Shown here: positions 14,771 to 20,482 of the stretch, one piece after another
How positions within the stretch are numbered: the first letter of the stretch is position 1
How the letters are laid out: each line of letters opens with the position of its first letter
Source: Sulfurimonas sp.
GTDB taxonomy: Bacteria; Campylobacterota; Campylobacteria; Campylobacterales; Sulfurimonadaceae
NCBI GenBank assembly: GCA_027047745.1
Contig: JALTUB010000106.1
Location: 1 to 20,482, forward strand
Direction of reading: 5' to 3'
DNA length: 20,482 bases
The notes under the pieces: generated by a model
Database searches by the model: none
Told to the model about the DNA's origin: nothing
The model's input: the letters and a program-made list of their open reading frames with translations, nothing else
Program-made: the position numbers and the translations under genes

Positions 14771-14788
14771 AAATCTTATCTTTTTTTT
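14745..14788 (+). terminator. Hairpin and T-run ending the antisense RNA
   Basis: TGTC-CCACC, a TTTT loop, and GGTGG-T-GACA form a nine-pair stem with one bulge (14745-14767), followed by AATAAAATCTTATC and T8. The T-run is displaced by about 13 bases, so termination efficiency is uncertain. On the minus strand the same hairpin would cap the 5' end of the peptide mRNA if that starts near 14766 (weak TAAGAT -10 at 14773-14778). Confidence 0.45.
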
Positions 14789-14822
14789 AGAAAATCATCT
14801 GTATTTATGACAAATTGCCATA

Positions 14823-15989
14823 TTATACTTCTAATTTTAAAAAACTATCCACAGAATCAACAACTAGTTTTTGTTTTGCTTTTGTAGTATTATACAGTTT
14901 TTGTTGCTTATCATTGAGTACAGAGTTATATTTTACTTCTATGAGAATCTTATCTTCTGTCATAAAATCAAGTTCTATCCCATCAACATAAACATAACTT
15001 GGTTTAAGATGCTTTATCTTTAAAAAGAGTAGATTTTCAAAGATAGCACCCTTGTCTCTAAATCCAGTAACTACATTTTTAAGCCCAATATCTCCAGCAT
15101 ATATCTTTTTTGGATTTTTGATTCTTTCGTTTAGTTTTCCATACTTTTCTACTGTATAGATAAGATATGTATCTTCAAAATAAGAGAGATACCTTTTTGC
15201 ACTATCTACACCGATAGAGAGTATATTTGCCATTTTATTAAGACTGAGTTGCTTACCACTTCTCTCCATCAAGAGTTTATAAAAGTCCCTGATAACTGAC
15301 TCATTTTTGATATTGTGATAAGCAATAATATCTTTATAGATTATGTTATCTATGAGATTTTGGATATAACTTATGTCTGAAGTTAAAACATATTCTGGCA
15401 TCCCACCATCACTCATGTACTCTTCAAAATAACTCTCTTTTAAGTACCCATCTGATTTTTTTATAGTAATATTTTTAAAAACCAAATACTCATAAAAATC
15501 TAAAGGCATTACTTCTATGATTCTTTGCCTACCTGTCAGATATGCGTTTTTATCTTTAAGTAGTGAAGCAGATGAACTAGACGCATATACTTTCATATCT
15601 TCCATATCATATATATTTTTCAACTCTTGTTGATAGTTCTCTTTTGAGGTTACTTCATCTAAAAAGATATATAGTTTTTGAGTAGAAGGTATTTTATGTA
15701 GTTTTTTATACTCTTTAAGTATATCTTGGATAGACATATCACTAAGAGCAAATAAATCTAAAGTGATATAAAAGATGTGTTTAGCTTCAACATCTTTTTC
15801 ATTGATTAGTAAAGATATAAAGTTTTTTAGTATTGAAGTTTTGCCAACTCTTCTTAATCCTGTTAGAAAGATTATATCTCTGTTTTGAGACACATCTTCT
15901 AGTTTTTGAAGATATTTATCTCTTGAAATTCCACTAAAAGTATAATCATCTTCCCACCAAGGGTTTGATTTGTAGAGTATCTCTTCCAT
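14823..15989 (-). CDS. AAA_14/DUF4143 family ATPase
   Basis: A 388-residue protein with an N-terminal P-loop ATPase domain and the DUF4143 nuclease-like C-terminal domain. Walker A is GLRRVGKT (44-51), preceded by DIIFLT. Walker B is YIFLDEV near residue 110. The central part reads EVMPLDFYEYLVFK, typical of this family. The C-terminus has YVDGIELDFMTEDKILIEVKY, a restriction-endonuclease-fold-like D...E-x-K pattern, and ends in a KAKQKLVVDSVDSF strand. The role of this widespread family is poorly defined, and these genes often behave as accessory, patchily distributed genes. The ATG has AAGGA nine bases upstream and lies downstream of a palindromic promoter region. Confidence 0.88.
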   Translation of the reverse strand: MEEILYKSNPWWEDDYTFSGISRDKYLQKLEDVSQNRDIIFLTGLRRVGKTSILKNFISLLINEKDVEAKHIFYITLDLFALSDMSIQDILKEYKKLHKIPSTQKLYIFLDEVTSKENYQQELKNIYDMEDMKVYASSSSASLLKDKNAYLTGRQRIIEVMPLDFYEYLVFKNITIKKSDGYLKESYFEEYMSDGGMPEYVLTSDISYIQNLIDNIIYKDIIAYHNIKNESVIRDFYKLLMERSGKQLSLNKMANILSIGVDSAKRYLSYFEDTYLIYTVEKYGKLNERIKNPKKIYAGDIGLKNVVTGFRDKGAIFENLLFLKIKHLKPSYVYVDGIELDFMTEDKILIEVKYNSVLNDKQQKLYNTTKAKQKLVVDSVDSFLKLEV

Positions 15990-16000
15990 AAACTTGTCCT

Positions 16001-16042
16001 TATAGTATAAAAATATACATAATTATACTATGGCATAGTATA
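16001..16042. promoter_or_regulatory. Palindromic promoter/operator region of the DUF4143 ATPase gene
   Basis: TATACTATGGCATAGTATA (16024-16042) is a perfect palindrome around one central base. A related TATAGTATA copy lies at 16001-16009. The palindrome overlaps a minus-strand TATAAT (16022-16027) that could drive the ATPase gene. It may be an operator. Alternatively it is a weak hairpin terminator for glyQ, which ends at 16054. Confidence 0.45.
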
Positions 16043-16053
16043 GTTTAAGCTTA

Positions 16054-16938
16054 TTAGCTATTTACTCTCTTTAATCTATCAGCTTCTTGAGATTTATAAA
16101 GTTCTGCACACCCTTTTGATAGTTCACGGATTTTGAGCATATAGTTTTGACGCTCTGTTTGTGATATGGCTTTTCTTGCGTCTAAAACATTAAATACATT
16201 TGAGACCATCATACATAAGTCATACGCAGGTAGAGGAAGTCCTGCTTCAAGAGTTTTTAGACACTCTTCACTTTTAGTATTAAACTCTGTAAAAAGCATC
16301 TCTGTGTCTGCTACTTCAAAATTGTACTTAGAAAACTCTATTTCGCTCTCTTTATGTACATCTCTGTAGTAAGTTTTATTGCCCTGTTTGTCTTCGTTCC
16401 ATACTATGTCAAAAACAGTATCTACACCTTGAAGGTACATAGCAAGTCTCTCTGTTCCGTAAGTTATCTCAGCAGTTACAGGTTTACACTCTATACCACC
16501 AACTTGTTGAAAGTATGTAAACTGTGTCACTTCCATACCATTAAGCCATACTTCCCAACCAAGTCCCCAAGCACCAAGTGTTGGAGATTCCCAGTTATCT
16601 TCGATGAAACGGATGTCATGGTTTTTAACATCAAGACCAAGATACTCTAAAGATTTTAAATAAAGTTCTTGAATGTTATCAGGACTTGGTTTTATGATAG
16701 CTTGAAACTGATAGTAAGAGCCTAATCTGTTTGGATTTTCACCATAACGACCATCTGTTGGACGACGAGAAGGAGCGACATAAGCTGTTGCCCAAGGAGT
16801 AGAATCTAAAGAGCGTAAAAAAGTAGCTGGGTGAAAAGTTCCAGCTCCTGCAGGAATATCATAAGGCTGTACAATATTACACCCCTCCTTCATCCAAAAT
16901 TCTTGTAGTTTTAGTAACATTTCGCTAAAAGTTATCAT
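16054..16938 (-). CDS. glyQ: Glycine--tRNA ligase alpha subunit
   Basis: The alpha subunit of the bacterial alpha2beta2 glycyl-tRNA synthetase holds the class II active site that makes glycyl-adenylate and charges tRNA-Gly. The 294-residue protein matches the family end to end: QEFWMKEGCNIVQPYDIPAG, GAGTFHPATFLRSL, YVAPSRRPTDGRYGENPNR and WEVWLNGMEVTQFTYFQQ. The start is supported by AAGGTAAGG upstream of the ATG at 16938. The beta subunit gene glyS is not in this window, so the two genes are unlinked here, unlike in E. coli. The gene has its own -10 in the short gap after the DUF89 gene. Confidence 0.97.
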   Translation of the reverse strand: MITFSEMLLKLQEFWMKEGCNIVQPYDIPAGAGTFHPATFLRSLDSTPWATAYVAPSRRPTDGRYGENPNRLGSYYQFQAIIKPSPDNIQELYLKSLEYLGLDVKNHDIRFIEDNWESPTLGAWGLGWEVWLNGMEVTQFTYFQQVGGIECKPVTAEITYGTERLAMYLQGVDTVFDIVWNEDKQGNKTYYRDVHKESEIEFSKYNFEVADTEMLFTEFNTKSEECLKTLEAGLPLPAYDLCMMVSNVFNVLDARKAISQTERQNYMLKIRELSKGCAELYKSQEADRLKRVNS

Positions 16939-16968
16939 ATTTTTTTACCTTACCTAATTAATTTTGAA

Positions 16969-16974
16969 ATTATA
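16969..16974 (-). promoter_or_regulatory. -10 element of glyQ
   Basis: TATAAT on the minus strand lies 30 bases before the glyQ ATG and just after the DUF89 stop codon, giving glyQ independent transcription. Confidence 0.6.
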
Positions 16975-16981
16975 TCTAAGC

Positions 16982-17839
16982 TTATACTATTTTACAAATA
17001 ATGTCGCCTATTTCTTTTTCTAAGGATGTAGCAACAACTCCACATTTAACCTTGAGTAAAAAACAGATCTCTTTTCTATGTGATGGCGATAAACACTCAT
17101 AGTTGCCCATGCCTTTACTAATAACCAAGTCAGAATCATCAAAAAGCTCTTGTGATTCTATATTTGCACGATTATAAGTAAAACCAGGAGTATTTACTCC
17201 ACTATTTCTTAGATGACAAAGTTTATCAAAACCAGCCTCTTTTGCCTCTTTCATCGTAACATCATTTATGATTGGATTTCCTCTAACCATATATGAATAC
17301 TCTGCATTTGGATACAACTCTTTTAAAGTTTTTATAAAGATATAGTCAAAGATATGCTCACCAACATTATCGCCAATGATGAGAACAGTTTTTGCAACTT
17401 GAAGTTTTTTCTCTAACTCATCAAAATCATTATGTGAAAATTCTGTATCAAATATTTTACTAAGCTCTTCTTTTAAGTCAAACTCAACTTCGGCAGCTAG
17501 GTCTATAACATTACCAGCAACGGCTATCTTTGTTGCAGTTAAAAGTCTGTTTTTGGATTTGAGTAGTTTTTCTTCAAGCAGAGGAACAAAGGATAGTGCT
17601 TTTTTTGTTGAATGCTCTTTCACATCATCATAAAGGTCTTTTTTATCTGCAAGATATGACATTTTTTCATAAACTTCTGATGCAATTTCAGGAGGAGAGT
17701 TTTTAAAAGAGAAAGATTTACTCATATCTTCAACTGTTGATGTCAATCTACTTTTTAGTTGCTCATCTGCATTTATAGCATCTGCGACTTTTGCACTCTG
17801 ATTTATGATGCAAGATACACAAGCTTCATCTATAAACAT
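16982..17839 (-). CDS. DUF89/ARMT1-like damage-control phosphatase family protein
   Basis: A 285-residue protein of the DUF89 metal-dependent phosphatase family, which is thought to hydrolyse damaged or excess phosphometabolites. The N-terminus CVSCIINQ has the CxxC pair (C7, C10) seen in the bacterial/archaeal subfamily. The metal-site motifs are present as IIGDNVGEHIFD (the GDNxGE motif) and VISKGMGNYECL (the KGxGN-E motif). The physiological substrate is unknown. Its ATG overlaps the upstream gene's TAA by one base (TAATG), so it is translationally coupled to the coiled-coil gene and shares the cheZ-purE transcript. Confidence 0.85.
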   Translation of the reverse strand: MFIDEACVSCIINQSAKVADAINADEQLKSRLTSTVEDMSKSFSFKNSPPEIASEVYEKMSYLADKKDLYDDVKEHSTKKALSFVPLLEEKLLKSKNRLLTATKIAVAGNVIDLAAEVEFDLKEELSKIFDTEFSHNDFDELEKKLQVAKTVLIIGDNVGEHIFDYIFIKTLKELYPNAEYSYMVRGNPIINDVTMKEAKEAGFDKLCHLRNSGVNTPGFTYNRANIESQELFDDSDLVISKGMGNYECLSPSHRKEICFLLKVKCGVVATSLEKEIGDIICKIV

Positions 17840-18312
17840 TATTTAGTATGTTCGTCTATAGCTTTGTTCCACATAAGTTTATATTTACGACGCATAAACT
17901 CTACTTCTTGTTGAGATAGTTTTAACTGCTCTTGAAGAGTATGTATTGTTTTTCTATCTTCATCATAAAGCTCTTGCAAAGAAGCAAGAGCCTCTCTTAA
18001 AAAAGTGTTTTCAACCTTAACAGCTTCGATAGTCTCATCTTTAGCATCAAGAACTTTTTCATGAAGGTTTATAATAGTACCGATGGTCTTTTCAACAAAC
18101 TCAGGTTGTACTATCATCTCATGTCTGTTTTGTTCTGAGAGTTCTTTTAGTTTTGCAGGAACAACAACCTCAGTAGCACCTTTAGAAGGGTCGATGTAAC
18201 GAATACCATCTTCAACTTTTACAGTTAGTTTACCAATTTGTATCATATCTTCAACAGATGACAACTCCAACCCTGTTAGTTCACAATACTCTTCATCACT
18301 CATCCACTTCAT
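17839..18312 (-). CDS. Coiled-coil protein with possible N-terminal helix-turn-helix (DUF3972-like)
   Basis: A 157-residue protein. Residues 1-45 (MKWMSDEEYCELTGLELSSV, then EDMIQIGKLTVKVEDGIRYID) look like an excisionase/MerR-type helix-turn-helix with a short wing. Residues about 70-145 are a long charged coiled coil (KVENTFLREALASLQELYDE and so on). It resembles the uncharacterised DUF3972 proteins of Campylobacterota; this assignment is from memory and tentative. AAGGA, overlapping the purE stop, lies seven bases before the ATG at 18312. A later ATG at 18303 has no such site. It sits between purE and the DUF89 gene and is coupled to the latter. The function is unknown, and DNA binding is only suggested by the fold pattern. 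Confidence 0.65.
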   Translation of the reverse strand: MKWMSDEEYCELTGLELSSVEDMIQIGKLTVKVEDGIRYIDPSKGATEVVVPAKLKELSEQNRHEMIVQPEFVEKTIGTIINLHEKVLDAKDETIEAVKVENTFLREALASLQELYDEDRKTIHTLQEQLKLSQQEVEFMRRKYKLMWNKAIDEHTK

Positions 18313-18322
18313 TACATGTTCC

Positions 18323-18820
18323 TTATACTATAATAGTCTCTATCTCTAAAGAGTCCATCTCAACTTTTTTAGCTTTTGCGATTCTATCTTCTTGAAGTTT
18401 TATAGATAACTCTTCATTATCTAGTGCCATTATTTGCATAGCTAAAAAAGCAGAGTTAATAGCTCCTGCTTTTCCTATCGCAACTGTAGCAACTGGCATT
18501 CCAGCTGGCATCTGAACTGTTGAGAGAAGTGCATCTATGCCACCAAGTGCAGAAGCAGACATAGGAACACCGATGATAGGTTTAACAGTTTTAGAAGATA
18601 AAACACCTGCTAAGTGTGCAGCCATTCCAGCAGCAGCGATAAAAACTTGCGCCCCTTTTTGCTCTGCATCACTTATATACTCTTTTGTTCTCTCAGGTGA
18701 GCGATGTGCAGAAGATATAATCATCTCATAACTAACACCAAATGATTCTAGTGTATCAGAACACGATTTCATAACTTCATAATCACTTTTACTACCTATT
18801 ACTATTGACACAAATTTCAT
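18323..18820 (-). CDS. purE: N5-carboxyaminoimidazole ribonucleotide mutase PurE (class I)
   Basis: PurE converts N5-CAIR to CAIR in de novo purine synthesis. The 165-residue protein has the class I signatures GSKSDYEVM (9-17), with the Ser-Asp that binds the substrate phosphate, SAHRSPERT (40-48) with the catalytic His, IAAAGMAAHLAGV, and GVPMSASALGGIDALLS. The usual companion purK is not adjacent. AAGGA lies eight bases before the ATG at 18820, and the gene follows the U32 gene by 23 bases without a visible promoter, so it is part of the cheZ transcript. Confidence 0.96.
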   Translation of the reverse strand: MKFVSIVIGSKSDYEVMKSCSDTLESFGVSYEMIISSAHRSPERTKEYISDAEQKGAQVFIAAAGMAAHLAGVLSSKTVKPIIGVPMSASALGGIDALLSTVQMPAGMPVATVAIGKAGAINSAFLAMQIMALDNEELSIKLQEDRIAKAKKVEMDSLEIETIIV

Positions 18821-18843
18821 CTATCTATTCCTTAATCTTATTA

Positions 18844-20136
18844 TTATTTATTTGGGTTTGTACCCATGTTATGATTTGCTGGTACTCTAAAAAAAGTATA
18901 TGATGGAAAAGATGTTGGGAGTTCTATCTCGTTTGTATTTCCACTATGAATAGCTTCATATATTTTTCCATTTTTAGCTTTTAGTTGTTTAAACTTTATA
19001 AAAAACTTTCCGTCATTCTCATAAGTTTTGCCGATGTCATTATCTACTATATCTACATGACTTCCAAGAGGAAAAACTACTTCAAGCTCATCATTTGGTT
19101 CTGTTTTAAACTTACATAAAAAGTGAGTACCCTCTGCATTTACAACACCACTAACCTGATGTGTTCCAAGTTGCATACTAAAGTCCAAGCTCTGCGTATC
19201 ATGTTTTTCAAAAGGACGAGAAACTAAGTAAGCATCGGTATATCCACGGTTTTGTAATGATTGTAGCTCATACTGATACTTCTCTTCATGAAACTCATCG
19301 GCATAATAATCATCTATCGCCATTCGATAAGCTTTTGCAGTTGTAGCAGCATAATAAGCTGTCTTAGTTCTGCCCTCTATCTTAACACTATCAACAACAC
19401 CACTATCGAGTATCTCTTTCATGTGAGAGGCTAAGTTTAAATCTTTTGAGTTCATGATATAAGTCCCTACACCCTCATCCTCTTCAAGTTTAAAAAGTGT
19501 ACCAGTCTCAGGATTTGCAGCATAAATCTCATACTCAAAACGACAATCATTTGCACATGAACCACGATTTGGAACGCGTCCACTTTGAAGAGTTGAGATA
19601 AGACATCTTCCACTATATGCAAAACACATACTTCCATGAACAAAAACTTCAAGCTCAAGGTCTGGGAGTTCTTTTTTTATAGCAACCAAATCTTTAAGTG
19701 AAATCTCACGAGCCGTTATAATACGAGTAGCACCCATCTCTTGATATATCTGAGCATCTAAAACATTCATGACATTAGCTTGAGTAGAGAGGTGAAGAGG
19801 CATATCTGGAGCTAAGTCATGACACAATTTTAAAACACCAGGAGTTGCAACGATAAAAGCATCTGGTTTTAACTCTGCCATCCTCAAGATATGTTTTTTC
19901 AAAAGTGATAGTTGCGAGTTAAATGGAAAACCATTTAGAGTGGCATAGACTTTTTTACCTCTTTCATGAGCATAAGCAATACCCTCAGCAAAATCTTCCC
20001 AAGAAAACTCTTTTCCACTTCTTATGCGAAGAGAGAAGTGACTAACCCCTCCATAAACTGCATCAGCACCAAAATCAAAAGCAATTTTTAACTTTTCTAA
20101 TGTTCCAGCAGGAGATAATAATTCTACCTTACTCAT
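18844..20136 (-). CDS. trhP: U32 peptidase-family protein, TrhP-like tRNA uridine hydroxylase
   Basis: A 430-residue U32-family protein, close to E. coli TrhP (YegQ), which hydroxylates U34 of certain tRNAs using prephenate-derived chemistry. The Helicobacter homologue was called PrtC/collagenase. The start ELLSPAGTLEKLKIAFDFGA and YGG (28-30) are family hallmarks. The four cysteines C171, C178, C194 and C198 (VHGSMCFAYSGRC ... GSCANDC) are the expected iron-sulfur ligands. VKIEGRTKTAYYAA is also conserved. A C-terminal beta-rich domain (from about residue 325) is present. The TAA of cheZ overlaps its ATG (TAATG). TrhP rather than another U32 paralogue is likely from length but not certain. 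Confidence 0.85.
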   Translation of the reverse strand: MSKVELLSPAGTLEKLKIAFDFGADAVYGGVSHFSLRIRSGKEFSWEDFAEGIAYAHERGKKVYATLNGFPFNSQLSLLKKHILRMAELKPDAFIVATPGVLKLCHDLAPDMPLHLSTQANVMNVLDAQIYQEMGATRIITAREISLKDLVAIKKELPDLELEVFVHGSMCFAYSGRCLISTLQSGRVPNRGSCANDCRFEYEIYAANPETGTLFKLEEDEGVGTYIMNSKDLNLASHMKEILDSGVVDSVKIEGRTKTAYYAATTAKAYRMAIDDYYADEFHEEKYQYELQSLQNRGYTDAYLVSRPFEKHDTQSLDFSMQLGTHQVSGVVNAEGTHFLCKFKTEPNDELEVVFPLGSHVDIVDNDIGKTYENDGKFFIKFKQLKAKNGKIYEAIHSGNTNEIELPTSFPSYTFFRVPANHNMGTNPNK

Positions 20137-20482
20137 TAGCTACCAAACTGCTCAAGTAGTGCTTCTATATCATCTGTTGAAGCTAAATCATTGTGAGTAT
20201 CACCCTCTATATGCGTTGCAGAAGAGACTCGTTTATCATCATCAACTTTACCTTCAAAGAGAGTATTCATATACTTTGAAAGTGAACGCATTACATTTAT
20301 AACTCTCTCTATCTTTTGACGGTGAATATCTTGATACTGCATTATATCCATTACACTCATGATAGAATCACCACTATTTTGTAGAGTTTCTACTGTCTGA
20401 TTTGTATCTTCAAGTGCATCTTCATTTAAAGCCAACTGAGTTTTAAATGCTTCAACATCTGGAAATTTCTCACTCAAAGTTG
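20136..20482 (-). CDS. cheZ: CheZ, CheY-P phosphatase, N-terminus cut by window edge
   Basis: The frame is open through the right edge; the apparent TTG at 20477 is an internal Leu. The visible part of about 115 residues holds the CheZ helix MDIMQYQDIHRQKIERV, where the Asp and the Gln four residues later match the catalytic D143/Q147 pair of E. coli CheZ. An acidic variable linker follows, and the C-terminal peptide ends in DIEALLEQFGS, the position of the CheY-binding tail. CheZ dephosphorylates CheY-P to reset the flagellar switch. In Helicobacter pylori, cheZ is likewise next to the U32 gene, supporting orthology. The stop is coupled to the U32 start. Confidence 0.9.
   Translation of the reverse strand, partial: TLSEKFPDVEAFKTQLALNEDALEDTNQTVETLQNSGDSIMSVMDIMQYQDIHRQKIERVINVMRSLSKYMNTLFEGKVDDDKRVSSATHIEGDTHNDLASTDDIEALLEQFGS

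Noticed and set aside
20475..20477. TTG as the start of CheZ
   Set aside because: The frame stays open to the window edge and CheZ proteins have a much longer N-terminal helix, so this is an internal leucine codon.
1..20482. CRISPR array, tRNA/rRNA genes, insertion sequences or prophage
   Set aside because: No regularly spaced direct repeats, no T-arm/cloverleaf sequences, and no transposase, integrase or phage structural genes were seen.

Overview
The window comes from an AT-rich, densely packed chromosome of a Campylobacterota member. Sulfurimonas or a close relative is the best guess, but the genus is an inference. The main clues are a CheZ gene next to a U32 peptidase-family gene (as in Helicobacter), a stand-alone Aer-type PAS protein next to a chemoreceptor (as in Campylobacter CetB/CetA), a REC-REC-GGDEF regulator like Campylobacter CbrR, a short RecG of 593 residues, a separate glyQ, and a coiled-coil protein of an apparently Campylobacterota-restricted type. 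No rRNA, tRNA, insertion sequence, prophage or CRISPR array was seen.

Layout. Positions 1-1541 (minus) hold surE, tcdA and the start of a small membrane protein, packed as one operon. A 2-Cys peroxiredoxin (1710-2306, plus) follows, ending in a hairpin terminator. A 44-codon lipoprotein gene (2360-2494, minus) lies beyond it, then a DMT transporter and a Pif1-like helicase (minus, 2520-4669). A REC-REC-GGDEF diguanylate cyclase (4747-6000, plus) converges on a three-gene minus-strand operon (5995-9354) of a BRCT-like/LRV-repeat protein, a MoxR AAA+ ATPase and a VWA protein. nhaA (9397-10725) is divergent from that operon. It is followed by an Aer-like PAS protein and a chemoreceptor with a C-terminal zinc-binding CZB domain. 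recG (12692-14473, minus) is preceded by a 35-codon membrane peptide gene.

The 14588-14822 gap is not empty. On the minus strand it encodes a 25-residue hydrophobic peptide behind a near-perfect ribosome binding site. The start and stop codons lie in hairpins, and the 5' and 3' flanks are complementary. An extended -10 element on the opposite strand would drive an RNA across the whole unit. This looks like an unreported type I toxin-antitoxin locus and is the strongest candidate for something new here.

The right part (minus) holds an AAA/DUF4143 ATPase with a palindromic promoter region, glyQ with its own promoter, and a tightly coupled run cheZ - U32/trhP - purE - coiled-coil protein - DUF89 phosphatase that continues past the right edge. 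The recurring physiological themes are energy and zinc-responsive chemotaxis (PAS + CZB receptor, CheZ), c-di-GMP signalling, redox defence (peroxiredoxin), sodium/pH homeostasis (NhaA) and nucleotide/tRNA metabolism (surE, purE, tcdA, trhP, glyQ). At three minus-strand genes a TAWAAT hexamer ends exactly six bases before an ATG, which suggests leaderless mRNAs.
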